Below are positions 1-11,700 of a stretch of DNA of 64,000 nucleotides, piece by piece. Each line of letters opens with the position of its first letter. Within the stretch, counting starts at the first letter, position 1. The position numbers and the translations under genes were made by a program. The notes under the pieces were generated by a model, which saw only the letters and a list, made by a program, of their open reading frames with translations, searched no databases and was not told the DNA's origin. Source of the stretch: Flaveria trinervia (Eukaryota; Streptophyta; Magnoliopsida; Asterales; Asteraceae); contig CM046452.1 of NCBI GenBank assembly GCA_025506515.1, forward strand, positions 43,223,591 to 43,287,590. Reading direction: 5' to 3'.

Positions 1-1558
1 ATGCTTGCTGGGCAATTTGTTGTGCTTGGGTAGCATTTCCCTCCACAAGCTGGCTTAGCTAAGTAGCTTTTTCTTTATTAGCTACTAACAGCTTTAGCAC
101 CATGTGATTTAGAGCAGCCAGCTGTTCCTCTACCCTGATGGAGGGTAGACTGGGTCCTGTGATGAATGTGCTGTGGGATGATGGTCCTGCTTGGTAGCTG
201 GTGGTGGTAGTAGTGGCTGTGGTGAATATGGGTGGTGGCATATGAGTGGATGGTGAAGGGTTGGCTGTAGTAGTGGTGGATGGGAGAGTGGAAGTGGTGG
301 TAGGGGGTGTGGTAGTGGTGGTGGTAGTTGTGGTGGACCTGGTGGTTGCGGCCGTAGGAGTGGATGTGGCCACTGTAAATCTTGGCCTCTTACCTTTTTT
401 GCCATAAGGGTGAGCCTTCTTCCTCGAGCCCTTAGAAACAGTGGCTCCCCCTTGATTGTTGGGCGGGTCCGGGGTATAAGATGGACCTGTATCAGCAATA
501 GCGGCATCCCCGGACCCCCGTGGCGTCCACCAACCGCCCTGAGACCTCTATCCGTGGCTACGACCTGGCTCCCCACCGTTCGCACCAGAGGATCTTCTTC
601 AAACTCCTCCTCCTCCTCCATCTGGAAATCAGGGTGAATGGGAGTAGACTCAGGTCCACCCTAACCATCACCTCCTTGATCAGTATCGTGGTCATCACCG
701 TCAGAATCATCGGAGGGTAAAGCTATCTTCTCAACATCAGAATCGCTATCATCATGGCGCCACTTCCTCCTCGCTGGCACCACATAGTCATCTTGGGGCA
801 GATGCCCAAACAACCTCCTTACGGGGGCTTCACCTGCTTGACCCGGTAAACCTTCATCCTCCCGAGGATGGTGTCATCCATGACCTCAAGAGTAATAACA
901 TCATCACTCTCTTTGGGCAGCGAGGGCAGCTTTTGGTCTATAATCAGCTGAAGAAACCACGGGTACATGCAGAAACCCTCCTTTCCCTGGCTTCTAGGTT
1001 CTCGACCCAGTTGTTGAAGATCATCCGTGAGAAGTTGAATGTATGATTCAGTACCAGAGCCACATAGGCATTATGGATCTGATCAGACAGCTCATCAAAT
1101 CATCCCTTCCTCGAGGCTATGCACTTTAGCAACACATGGGCTAAATACTTGAGTTGGGGGTAGAGGTTGCTCTTGTTGAGCACACCTGCGTTTGTCTCCC
1201 CCGCGTACTTAGCCCGAAGAAAGAAACCTCAAACTGTTTGTGGATGCAGTCTGGTAGGGCAGTCACTGTCATCTCACAACTCTAAAACCCTCCTCAGGTC
1301 TTCCTCACTAATCTCTATCTCTTGACCAAATATAGTACTCCTAATACGATGCGGTTCAACAGACCTGTCGACTATCGCGCTTTCCCAGAACGCCTACTGA
1401 ATCGATTGATATGGTGTACACGGGGTATATATAGCCTTGAAGATCCTCGATCTCCGAAGGAAGGCGATAATCCCAGCAAAATCAGTGGCATTCCGGGAGG
1501 TGACGTCCAGATGAGAACACAGGTTATGCTTTGTGCTCATAGTCCATCTACTCGCCAT
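1..1558 (-). pseudogene. Element A ORF3 (env-position protein of unknown function), N-terminal part, broken
   Basis: The start ATG is complement 1556-1558, chosen because it aligns with the ORF3 starts of B (14814) and C (29836) and follows a splice-acceptor-like site. The first residues (MASRWTMSTKHNLCSHLD) match B's MADRWSINPKHNICAHFD. They lead into the conserved N-terminal domain (IIAFLRRSRIFKAI, TPCTPY). A stop follows about 55 codons in, and frameshifts come later. The acidic stretch lies at complement 621-570 and the Ser/Thr/Pro-rich stretch at complement 373-90, followed by the start of a coiled coil (Gln/Ala-rich) that leaves the window. No enzyme motif or membrane segment is visible. 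The function of the family is unknown. It sits where Sireviruses carry an 'envelope-like' ORF. Confidence 0.75.
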
Positions 1559-1562
1559 GTTT

Positions 1563-2089
1563 CTGCTACACAAGATAAATAAATGTTAGAGTTTGTGTAA
1601 GTGAATGACACTTGAATTTTAATGAACTTGAATCATTCTATTCTGTCGTGCGAATGGATAGTCCGACTGAGTCTTAGTCGTGTGAATGAGCTCAGTCGTA
1701 TGAATGAACCTGCGACTCAACTGAGTCGTATGTTGTTCTATGCGGTTGAACCAGTCGTGCAACTAAGTTCATACGCATGTTTCATTCATGTGATTAAGTC
1801 ATTTGCCTATTTCAATCGTGCAATTCAAGTTCATCGGTGTGTCCATTTCCCATACATCTCTGTTCAGTACTGTGGAATCGATTCTTGGTTAATACTTGAT
1901 GTTAAACGTTCAGGTTAGTCTCATTTGACTCGCAATCCATCAAAATAACACTTAGTACTAACTAATTTGACGATTAAGTACAAATTAGTGGTTCATTAAG
2001 ATGGTTTTGTCTCGGTTTTGTTTTGAATCGATTTAAACTTTAGGGCTAGATTAATCTGTGCATTTTGGTCGATTCTAGTCCTGCATTAC
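1563..2089 (-). other. Candidate leader intron upstream of ORF3 in element A
   Basis: On the minus strand the donor reads CTACAG|GTAATG (GT at 2089-2088). The acceptor reads GTGTAGCAG (AG ending at 1563), with a CTAAC branch-like motif about 30 nt upstream, four bases before the ORF3 ATG. Length is 527 nt. B and C have the same arrangement at 542 and 580 nt. The intron contains a CAGTCG-type palindrome array at about 1640-1840. Splicing is inferred, not shown. Confidence 0.55.
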
Positions 2090-2229
2090 CTGTAGAAATG
2101 AAGCGTAATTGGTTAGTATCAGAGACAAGGTGCTAAATCATAGATATGAAATTTGGGCATAGTAATCTACCTTTCGTGCGATTTAGGTTCGATTTGGGGG
2201 TGATGAGTGTGTGCGACCGACTCCCCCTC

Positions 2230-2237
2230 TATTTATA
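2230..2237 (-). promoter_or_regulatory. Internal TATA box upstream of ORF3, element A
   Basis: TATAAATA on the minus strand lies about 140 nt before the leader-intron donor and directly downstream of a palindrome array (2240-2510). It aligns with TATTTAAAG in B (14120) and TATTTAAG in C (29106), and the shared text CTCATCAC follows each. The core is better here than in B or C. Interpreted as a promoter for ORF3. Confidence 0.5.
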
Positions 2238-2239
2238 CT

Positions 2240-2510
2240 AGGGTTTCCTTTAGTCGTGCGACGGAACCTATTCGCACTCTTGATTCGTGCGATTGGGGCT
2301 CAGTTGTGCGACTCGCTCAGTCGGTCAGAGTCAGTCGTGCGACTGGGGTTCAGTCGTATGAATGACTCAGTCGATCACCTCCATTCGTACGATTGGCTCA
2401 TACTCATGATCCGATCGTGCGAATGGTTCAATCTCATGCTCCATTCGTGCCACTAGTCCATACTTATGGCCCAGTCATGGGAATGATTCTGACTTGTTCG
2501 TTTGAGCTTA
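2240..2510. repeat. CAGTCG-type palindrome array before the internal TATA of element A
   Basis: Degenerate 14-bp dyads of the form CAnTCG-(CA/TG/GC)-CGAnTG or half-sites of them are repeated. A perfect example, CAGTCGTGCGACTG, is at 2332-2345. The same array type occurs in the LTR U3, the gag leader and the ORF3 leader of A, B and C. Confidence 0.75.
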
Positions 2511-2563
2511 TGCACTTTCAAACACTTATCCTTTTAACAGTAGATAAAACATTATCTGCGATA

Positions 2564-2700
2564 ATCATCTCAGACATGACCCTTTTTAATTTGAAAACAC
2601 TATTGATCACCTCAGACGTGATCCTTTTATTAAAAACGAATTTGTCACTCAGGCGTGACTCATTTTATTTTTGAATCTTTTGGTCACCTCAGACGTGACC
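2564..2700. repeat. Array of GGTCAC/GTGACC palindromes, element A spacer
   Basis: Four units with a conserved centre CTCAGAC and inverted arms: a weak one near 2564-2580, then 2605-2623 (GATCAC/GTGATC), 2644-2659 (GTCAC/GTGAC) and 2682-2700 (GGTCAC/GTGACC). The arms change together (GG/CC to GA/TC), so the dyad is kept while the sequence varies. Homologous arrays are at 13574-13708 in B and 28657-28715 in C. Confidence 0.7.
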
Positions 2701-4108
2701 CTTTTGAGTGAGTGATTCATAGATTATGACGAGTTGTTGAGTCCGACTCTTACCTTACAATTTACTAAAATTAAACAGACCAACTTTGAAATTAAGAAAT
2801 ATAACAAAACATATTTTTGTATTTTTGATTAGAGATAAAATACAACCTATTAGAATAATTCTAATTGATATTACTTCTTGGACAACAGAGCTTCAATTCT
2901 AGTTAATCATTTCTGGTATGATTCATTTTATATCATACAAGTATAACAAAATCACTTGGGACACTTTCATAAACAATTTTGATGCTTGATCCTTGTTTTT
3001 GCTGATAGACAACAACAATTTTAAGAAATCATACTAGAGCTACAAGATGCACACAATGATTTTGACTTTCAAGAGCTGCAGCTCACGATGATTGTCAGTA
3101 TACCTATCTTCTTAAATCCATACACTGATTTTTGACACACATTGGTGATGATTTAAGGTTAAGTTATTTCAACAAGCATTTGTGGATCCCATGCTTATAT
3201 GGGAATCAACGTTCCTCAGGATATTTTTGAGCGGTCTACGGGTATATTACAAGAAGAAACTATTCCTAAAGATTTCAAAGAGATGCTAAGCCTCAGGTCA
3301 GTGCCATCGCACAGCAGATAGGCGCAAACAACAATGAATTCTAGAATATTTAGGTTATGCTTATCCTCAGGTCAGTGCCACCGCACAACAGAGAGGCACA
3401 CAACCTATCTTCTTGTTTGAGCAATTATTTTCTTTTTGCACATATCACACCAACAACATAGGTTATTAGCTTGATTTCTTTTTGCATTTTTCATGTGCTT
3501 TGCTCATATTTTATGGTCATCCGCACACATTTGTGGCGTTTAATTTGCTCGTCACCCCTTATTGGAACTTCATTGATTGTGTTAACCATGGATAATGTGG
3601 GTACTCACAGCTTGTTGAACAACTTAGTTTGAGCTTGAAATCACCAATGAGGTCTACTTATCTATTGTGTTGAATCTACCGACACATCATCTAATGAGCT
3701 AACAACCTCTATGTCTACTTTCTCTATGTTACCATAGTAGCGTACTAGTTTAACTATCATCTTTCCTTTTATTTTGCTTTGACTATTCAGACATAGCTTT
3801 GAATTTTGCATCATAAGTAGTTAAACCTTTTAAAGTCCCAAATAATTTGTTCCCTATGTACTATCATTTTCCAAATTCGTTTAATCAGTATCACAGATTT
3901 GATTTCTTTACTTTTACCTAAGTTGTCCTCCTCCCTCGTGTTTTATATGTAATTAAATAAAACTACTAAATTAATACTAATCTAACATATTCTCCCCCTA
4001 AAATTCTAAAACCGAAAATGTTTTTGCGTTTTGAATTTTAATAGGTGAAGAAATAGAACAAAATAAAATGAAATAAAATAAACTAAAAGATTATGGCTAC
4101 TCGTCGGA
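2701..4108 (-). other. Element A spacer between pol and ORF3 (non-coding)
   Basis: No credible reading frame. On the minus strand it contains an internal polypurine tract AGGGGGAGA just after RNase H (complement 3990-3998) and a pair of 32-nt hairpins at 3291-3322 and 3365-3396. The rest aligns by eye with the B spacer (12311-13560) and C spacer (27393-28650), so it is an inherited part of the element and not random filler. Confidence 0.7.
3291..3396 (-). repeat. Twin 32-nt hairpins in the pol-ORF3 spacer, element A
   Basis: Two copies, 3291-3322 and 3365-3396, start 74 nt apart. On the minus strand each reads CCTC ... GTGC-loop-GCAC ... GAGG. That gives an inner 4-bp stem with a tetraloop (GATG or GGTG) and an outer CCTC/GAGG stem, which is damaged in the 3291 copy. 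The same pair exists in B and C with nearly the same spacing. Confidence 0.65.
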
Positions 4109-4695
4109 CTATGTACTATCATCTTCTTGAATCACTTCACATTTCTTTTTCACACCATTGACCTCTAATAGATATAAAAATATTGGTTTATCAAAAGCTT
4201 TGGTGTAGAGGTCAGCGTGTTGAAAGTCCGTATTAATTTTAACTACGTCGATTAAATTCTTTTAAAAATAATCACGTATAAAGTGATATTTAATTCCGAT
4301 GTTTTTGATTTTTAGATGTTGAACATGATTTTTAGTTACGGGTATAGCAGCAGAGTTATCAACAAATATAGGAGTGTTAGAGAATTTCAAACACTAGTCC
4401 CGCATTTGCTATTGAATCCAGATGATTTGTAAACAGCAGCTTGCAGCAGCAACGTATTCAGCTTCCCAAGTTGATAGAGCAACCAATGTCTGCTTCTTAC
4501 ACTGTCAAGTGACTAATCTTCTCCCAAAGAATTGACATCCTGCAGATGTTGACTTGTAGTTCATTTTGCAGCCGGCATAATCCAAATCGCTATACGCTGT
4601 AAGCTCAAAGTCATCATCATGAGGATACCATAACCCAAGTGTTGGAGTACCCTTCAGATAACAAAATATCCTTTTGACTCCTATGAGATGGTTGA
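4109..4695 (-). pseudogene. Element A RNase H (Ty1/copia), C-terminal part of pol, broken
   Basis: On the minus strand this encodes the copia RNase H end: DSDY/AGCKMNYKS, the STxEAEYVAA motif and KNxVQHLKTKNIGIKYHFIRDYF, then the element's usual C-terminus and stop at complement 4109-4111. Several substitutions and frameshifts are present. The region stops abruptly at 4695 because element B inserted here; the upstream RT continues at 20473. A duplicate of this stretch lies at 18725-19743. In an active element this domain would remove RNA from the RNA:DNA hybrid during reverse transcription. Confidence 0.85.
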
Positions 4696-5425
4696 TGTTG
4701 ATATATGTATGTCCCTAGATCATGATATGAAATGTAATAGATCTTGTTTATCTGATTCGGATGTAATTTTATATGATTAATGAAAGGATATTGATTGTTT
4801 GTGATTTGTAATGTCTAATATTTCATTAATGAGTCGATATTGAATTGGTTAATTAGGTTAGTGATTGTTTGAATGGTTACACATAATGTTTATTAATTAA
4901 TACATTCAAACGTAACATAATGATGTTCTCATTCGAATGGCCCATGCGAATGGACCACACGCATGAATAACTTCATATGATTGACTCAGTCGCACCACTG
5001 AACCAGGAGACTGGATCAGTCGTATGATTGACACATAAGATTGGCTCAGTCGCACGACTGAACACTCAGTCGTGTGGATGGATCAACCGCATGGTTCAAT
5101 CGCACGACTGAACCATACTTATGGTCCAGTCGCCCGAATGAACAATACTAACCTATAAATACAATCTAATTCGTGAAAAAAAAAGAATTCATTCTATTAC
5201 GACTACAGACGTACCATAGCCGTCCAGAAGCCTCTCAATTCGTTCTCCAAGTTCATAGAACACATTAGATCGATTCCCAATCGATTTCTAACGTTAGTTT
5301 CAATTCTTTATTGATTCTTCGTGTGTTCTCACTGATTGGATCGCCAATCAAATAGGATTCCGCACTATTTGATCTGGTTTACACGCTAATCACTAGGTAT
5401 TTCGTTCAAATACCAGGTCCTAACA
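4696..5425 (+). repeat. Element B 5' LTR (730 bp)
   Basis: It begins TGTTGATATATG and ends CCTAACA. The palindrome array at about 4920-5145 precedes the TATA box at 5154. Private changes relative to the other two B LTRs (for example ACCATAGCC for ACCCTAGCC) show independent decay since insertion. Confidence 0.92.
5154..5162 (+). promoter_or_regulatory. TATA box of element B 5' LTR
   Basis: TATAAATAC lies directly after the CAGTCG-type array. It is conserved at the same LTR position in C (24551, 45983), in the other B LTRs (18650, 20202) and, on the minus strand, in A (59860-59867). Confidence 0.75.
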
Positions 5426-5427
5426 AT

Positions 5428-5440
5428 TGGTATCAGAGCC
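5428..5440 (+). other. Primer binding site, element B
   Basis: TGGTATCAGAGCC starts two bases after the LTR. It is complementary to the 3' end of plant initiator tRNA-Met, the usual copia primer. Confidence 0.85.
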
Positions 5441-5639
5441 TTGGCTCTTGATTACGTGTGATTCAATCAAGATTGATAAAAAGTTTGTGTTTTTGCACTA
5501 AAAACGCAATCTTTTGTGTCAAAAGTGATCTTGTACGTTCCCTACTCATCAAAGTTTGGTTTCTACGGACTTAGGCGATTAGACGTTGCGAAATTTCGAA
5601 TTTTTACGACTAAAACACGTTTAACCTAGAAATTTTCGC

Positions 5640-5890
5640 AAAACTGCAGCTTCAGTCGCACCAGTGAGCCATTCGCACGACTGGTCCTCATTCGCATTGC
5701 TCAGACGCATGATTGGACCTAATCACATCTCCATTCGTACGATTGAACCATTCATTCGCAGTGTTCATACGCATCAGCTTCATTCGCACGACTGAACCAA
5801 TCGCTTAGTTCAGCTGCACGATTGAACCATTCGCATAGTTCATTCGCAGGAATAGCCCAATCGCATCCTTCAGTCACACCAGTTGACAGT
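5640..5890. repeat. CAGTCG/CATTCG palindrome array in the gag leader of element B
   Basis: About a dozen degenerate units and half-sites (CATTCGCACGACTG, CAGTCGCACC and similar) fill the leader directly before the gag ATG at 5920. C (25040-25290) and A (59140-59380) have the same block in the same place. Confidence 0.75.
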
Positions 5891-5919
5891 TTGTTTTAGT
5901 AGACTTAAAGTTATTCGCC

Positions 5920-8752
5920 ATGGAAGATCAAATGTCAGCATTTACTACAGGGAAGGACTCTAGGATCCAGAACCTGCTGTTACTTGAGAATGAGGTGGGT
6001 AATCATAATAAACCACCAAAGCTCTTAACGTTAAATGAGTTTCCCCACTGGAAACAACGTTTTGAGATCTATCTCAATGGAGTGGATCCAAATCTGTGGG
6101 AAGCTATCGAGATTAGGTATAGTACGCCGGTGGGAGCCGATGGAGTAAAGCTAACCTTAGGAGGGATGACAGATGCGCAAAAAGTTAAATATAATGCAGA
6201 GAAGAGGGTTTATGCATTGATTACACAGTCTATCCCTAAAGACATTTTCCACCAGTATTCAGAGAATAAGCAGTCCAAGAAACTATGGGATGAGCTGGAA
6301 AAGATGTACGACGGGAATGCTTCGTTGAAGGCAATCAAGGCTAAGGAGTTAAAGAAGAAATTCGATAACTTCTCATCGATGGGAACGAGAGTTTGGACGA
6401 TGTTATAGATAGATTCTACCATCTGATGAGTGAACTGCATACACATGGGGAGGCTACTACCATGGAAGAGAAAGTTACTAACTTTGCAGACGGATTGCCG
6501 GAAAAGTGGGCTTCATTCGTGTCTAACCAGAGACAGAATGGAATGCTGGCAAAGCTGGATATAAATGACTTCATTCTAAAGCTGCGAGAAGAAGTTCTTA
6601 GGATGAAGTACAGAGCTCAAAAGTCTTCGTATACTCAGAATCCAGCTTTGTACAATGCCACGCCTCAAGCTAAGACATCTGGAGCACCTCTCTAGATTGC
6701 ATTTGTGTCTAGCTCATCGAGTCCTTCACATGCTTCTCCTTCAGGATCTGACACGTCGGGGTCTTCTTGTACCCATCATATTGGATCTGAAACAAATGCT
6801 ACTAGACTGAAGACCGAGAACCTCGGTAATGTGACTGTAGAAGTAGCTCGAGAACACATGGATCTTTTGGCTGCAGTCATTCATTCTTATGATGGACTTA
6901 TTGCTGGGATGATTGGAAACTGCCATCTGGCAGACGAGGACTACGAGCAGGTGGACGAAATGGAGTTTGAGAGAAGGGACATAATGTGGGCCTTAGCTAG
7001 TGCTGTCCGGAGGGCGAAGAAGTTTGGGAAAAAGACCGACAGAACTTGGTAGCTACTAAGGATACCACATTTGGCTTTGACAAGAGCAAAGTGACCTGCT
7101 TTAACTATGGAGAGAAGGGGCACTTTAAGAAAGAATGTTTTAAGCCAAAGAAGACGGGTAACGGGAACACATTCTCGTCCTTCCCTCATCAAAACAAGCA
7201 AGCTACTAGTTCTACTTCATCAAGCAAGGATCCAAAAGCCTTGAATGCTCATGATGATGAAGGACAAGACTGGAGCTTTAGGTTTGTCTCTCCATGGAAA
7301 TCAAACATTGCAAGTGTAGAAGACATTGACGATGATTCCGCAAGTGAAGGAGATCTAGCAGTTGAGATAGCGATGTCAAATATTGAAGAGACAACTGCAA
7401 CTGAGGTCAGCTACAAGCCTAAAGAGGAGACTACCACACAAAGACAGAAAAGATAGAATCACCAGAACTAGAGACATCTCATGCTGCGTTGATGGCTAAC
7501 TCTTCTGAACCAACTCAGGTAAGTACCACTAACCAATGTTTGATAATCATGCTTGTTCTGATTGTAATACGTTTAGAAATAGCATAGATGAGAAATTTGC
7601 TAGGTTATTAGATCATAATGATAACTTAGTAAAAGATTTGCAACTGTGCACTGAGGCTAATAGAGTATTAAAACAAAATGAGCATAGTTACAAAGAAAAG
7701 ATAGACCTTTTGACTAAACAGCTTAGGGAAACCGAAGTAGTTGCATTTAACCAAGCTAATGACATTAGGTACTATCTAAACTCCTTGAAGACACTAAGAA
7801 GCAAAAGGCAGTTCTAGAAGTAGAAGTAAACTCATTAAAACAGAAACTGCACAGTTGGACAAGTTCATCATTCATAGTCTAACACTTAGTGAGAGAAAGA
7901 AACAACGGGGAGGGTTTGGGTTACAAAGTGGTTCCACCACCACCTGAGACCTTGATGAACACTAAGAGTAGACCAGTAAATAATAACCCCATCAAGGATC
8001 ATGTGGTGTCTACTCCTCTTGTTAGTGATCCAGATTCCTCATGTTCATCTATTCAATCTGGAAACAAACAAAATGAGGCCACTTCAAAGGCAAAGGGTAA
8101 ATTGCCTAGTGTTAATCTGGAAAAAGAATTTGAAAAGGTTAACTTAAAGTCAGGGTCAAACAGAGTCAAATCAGAACCTAAAAAGACTTCTAATGTTAAT
8201 CTTTCACATGTTCTAAGTCAAAAACCAGTTAACCAAAAGGTAAAAGATGTTAAACATGTTAAAACAGTTAACTTTGCTAAACAAGAGAAAACATCAAAAG
8301 AACCAGAGTCAAACCCTAAAGTGAGTGATGTTACTAGAGTGTCACACACGTCTCCACAAAGAAAGTTTAATCATAAAGTTGATAGCAGGTCGTGCTACAA
8401 CTGTGGAGAATGTGGACACATTGCTTCCTATTGTCCTTATTATCAGACACCTAGGAAGAAGATTGAACTTCAGAACTCAAAACCTAGGTCTTCTAAGAGG
8501 AGTTCTTTAACTCCACCTAGAAGAACTAGTGAACATAAAGTTCAACCCGTTAGCCAGTCGACTGTTTATCACAAACAGGCATTGCACAAATCTGGCTTAT
8601 GGAAATAGAAGTCAACCTCTGTGTCTGATAATGATGAAAAGAAGGAACCTGAGCTACCCTCACCTTCTAAGGTTCAATGGGATGAATTTCTGATGTGTGA
8701 TGCCTCTGGGAAACCCAAGCCAGTAAAGGCTTGGGTTCCTAACCTAAACTAA
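5920..8752 (+). pseudogene. gag: Element B gag (capsid/nucleocapsid), broken
   Basis: The start ATG at 5920 (MEDQMSAFTTGKDSRIQNLL) is shared with C. The N-terminal copia Gag domain contains FPHWKQRFEIYLNG and the helical stretch ending RMKYRAQKS. The first zinc knuckle at 7097-7138 reads CFNYGEKGHFKKEC, with its second Cys replaced by Tyr. A Lys/Glu-rich helical segment follows at 7536-7870, then an intact second knuckle (CYNCGECGHIASYC, 8393-8434). Gag ends at TAA 8750-8752 in phase with pol. Breaks: frameshift near 6385, TAG at 6693, frameshift near 7040, TAG at 7454, frameshift near 7530 and TAG at 8606. Gag packages the element's RNA into cytoplasmic particles. The part after 7518 may be an optional, spliceable segment. 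Confidence 0.88.
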
Positions 8753-8773
8753 TCCTTTACATTGTATGTGCAG
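7519..8773 (+). other. Candidate exitron-like intron between gag and pol, element B
   Basis: The donor CTCAG|GTAAGT is a perfect consensus and lies after codon CAG 7516-7518 (phase 0). The acceptor is CTAAT (branch-like), then a pyrimidine-rich run, then TGTGCAG ending at 8773, and the next codon GGT is in the pol frame (phase 0). Removing these 1255 nt deletes the second zinc knuckle and the gag stop and fuses Gag to protease. Element A keeps both sites (1251 nt when F is subtracted) and D has the equivalent. Confidence 0.55.
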
Positions 8774-11700
8774 GGTGTTCGCTACAGTGCTGAAACTAAT
8801 ACGTGGATTGTAGATAGCGGAGCATCCAGGCACATGACAGGAAATAGGGCTCTTTTATCTAACGTCAAGCAAATAAAAGGAGGGCATGTTTCGTTTGCTG
8901 GAAACAAGGGAGGATATATCACAGCTCAGGGAGAAGTGGGAAATCAGAAAGTTAAGTTTGATAAGGTGAACTACGTTCAACAACTTCAAAATAACTTACT
9001 TTCTATTTCCAAAATCTGCGATAAGGGATTTAAAGTCATCTTCGACAACAAGAAGTGTTACGTGCTCAAGAAAGATTATGTGATCCCAGAAGACCAAGTT
9101 TTGATGACTGCTTCAAGATATAAAGACCTTTATGTTTTGGATCTGTCAACAGCTGCTACAGCGGATCATGAGGTTTAGTGTTTTCCATCTAAAGCTACTG
9201 AGAAGGATTCCATCTCCTGGCATAGGAGAATGGGACACATTAGTCAAAGGAAGATGAATCACTTGATTCAGAAGGATCTGGTGAGAGGAGTTAATGTCAA
9301 GAACTTCCAGCTTCCTGATTTTTGTGTAGCTTGCAAGAAAGGCAAACAGACGAAGAAGTCTTATAAGGAAAAGAAAGTTCATTCAATAGAACTTCCTCTT
9401 GAACTTCTTCACATGGATGCGTTTGGTCCAGTCAGTACAAAGAGCATAGCAGGCGACTTGTACTGTTTTGTGGTTACTGATGACTACTCAAGGTTCTCTT
9501 GGGTAATGTTTCTCAAGTCCAAATCAGAAACATTTGAGTCATTCAAGGAGTTAGTAACCACACTGGAATCTCTCTACAAGCTGAAGGTTAGACAATTATG
9601 CTCAGACAACGGGACGGAATTCAAGAACCAGTGGATGGAGGCTTACTACAAGGAAAAGGGAATTGTACATCAATTCACTTCTGCCTACACGCCTCAGATG
9701 ATTGGCGTTGTTGAGAGAAAGAACAGAAGCTTGATAGAGACTGCACGGACTCTGCTGGCAGACTCGAAACTGCCTATCCAATTTTGGAATGAGGCAGTTG
9801 CTAATGCATGTTATACACTGAATTGAGTTCTGATTGTCAAGCACCACAGAAAGACATGTTACGAGTTACTACAAAGATGCAAACCGAATTTGGAGTATCT
9901 CGAACCATTTGGCGCGCCGTGCACACTTCTGAAGAAAGCACAAGAAGGTAAATTCAACAAAAAGGCAGTTGAAGGAATCTTTCTAGGATACAACATACCG
10001 AACAAGAGGGTTTACAACAACTCAACGGCACTAGTAGAAGTGTGGTGTAATGTTGACATTCAGAGATATACCGCACCACCTACTGGCAAAGGACCCGCCT
10101 ACTTTTTCGACTATGATGGATTCTTCAAGTCCTTCAACATCCCTCTCTCTCCCTCGGATGACGAGTTAGCTGCACGGATGATGTATGATATCTTGAATAC
10201 ACTAACATCTAGCTCACAGGGAGAATCATCTACTCAGTCAGGGGGAGTAGTCGACGACAGTCACTCCTCCTCTGAAGATGAAGCTGAAGAAGATGACCAG
10301 AACAGTCAGGAGGAACAGGTTCCAAGTCCTGAAAGTCCACAAGCATCTACCAGTGATGCACCTTCGACTTCGGAGCCTCAAACTCCAGCTACCTCAGATG
10401 CAGAACCAAATGTTCATAATCTTGGCTCTGAGGTAGCTATTCCTACTACTCCAGGATCACGACTAAACGTCTATCATCCCTTAGACAATGTCATTAGGGA
10501 TGTCAGATCAGGAGTACAAACCCGAAATCAGCTATACTCAGCTGATTACGCCTCAGTTATGGAGAAGGGATATATTCATGATGGTGCTTATCGGTGTTTT
10601 GTCTCGCAGTTTGAGCCAAAATACGTCAGTGATGCACTAAATGATGAGGCGTGGGTGAGTTCCATGCAAGAAGAACTTCTTCAGTTCAAGAAGTTAGGTG
10701 TCTGGACTCTGGTTGATAGACCTAAAGGTGCTAAGGTCATTGGCACCAAAAGGGTCTTGAAATGCAAGAAGGATGACCAAGGGGTCATTATCAGGAACAA
10801 GGCTCGATTGGTGGTTCAAGGATTTCGCCAAGTCGAGGGAATTTACTACAATGAAGTGTTTGCACCCGTGGCAAGGATGGAAGCCATTCGCATCTTCCTT
10901 GCCTATGCATCGTACATGAAGATTAAAGTCTACCAATTAGATGTGAAGAGTGCATTCCTTCATGGGGAAATCAGAGAAACAGTCTATGTTAGTCAACCAG
11001 AGGGATTTGAAGATCCTTATCATCGGATAGAGTTTACAAACTCGACAAGGCTTTATACAGGCTTCATCAAGCTCCAAGAGCCTGGTATGAGAAACTCTCG
11101 ACTCGTCTTGTGAAACACGGCTTTCGCATGGGAGTCATTGACTGCATGCTGTTCATCAAAGAAAAAGATGGCGACCTACTGCTCGTACACATCTCTGTCG
11201 ATGACATAATCTTCGGTTCAAAGAACGAAGAGTTATGCAAAGAGTTTGAAGTAGTTATGAAGAAAGAATTTGAGATGAATGCTATGGGGGAGATGAAGTT
11301 CTTTCTCGGGTTACAGGTGGATCAGACTCCAAATGGGATATTTCTACATCAGACCAAGTATGTAGGAGACATTCTCAGTCGTTTTGACATGGAGAATGCT
11401 TCTGCTGCTCGGACTCCACTTGTTACGAATCACGATATAGCACCTGATGAAAATGGAGATCTTGTAGATGCCACAATGTACCAAGGAATGATTGGATCCC
11501 TCATGTATCTCACTGCCTCAAGACCTGATATCATGTATGCTACATGTTTATGTTCTACATATCAGGCTAAGCCTAAGGTCAACCATGTGATCGAGGTCTA
11601 GAGGATATTTCGTTATCTGAAGGGTACACCCACACTTGGGTTGTGGTATCCTCATGATGATGACTTTGAGCTCACGGCTTATAGTGACTCGGATTACGGG

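Noticed and set aside
4920..5145. CRISPR-like array
   Set aside because: Units are short, degenerate and contiguous, without regular unique spacers, and the DNA is a plant LTR.
8750..8752. Simple stop-codon readthrough between gag and pol as the only explanation of the conserved TAA
   Set aside because: It remains possible, but in A a second in-phase stop (TAG at the acceptor) lies before protease, and the donor/branch/acceptor set with matching phase explains all copies better.
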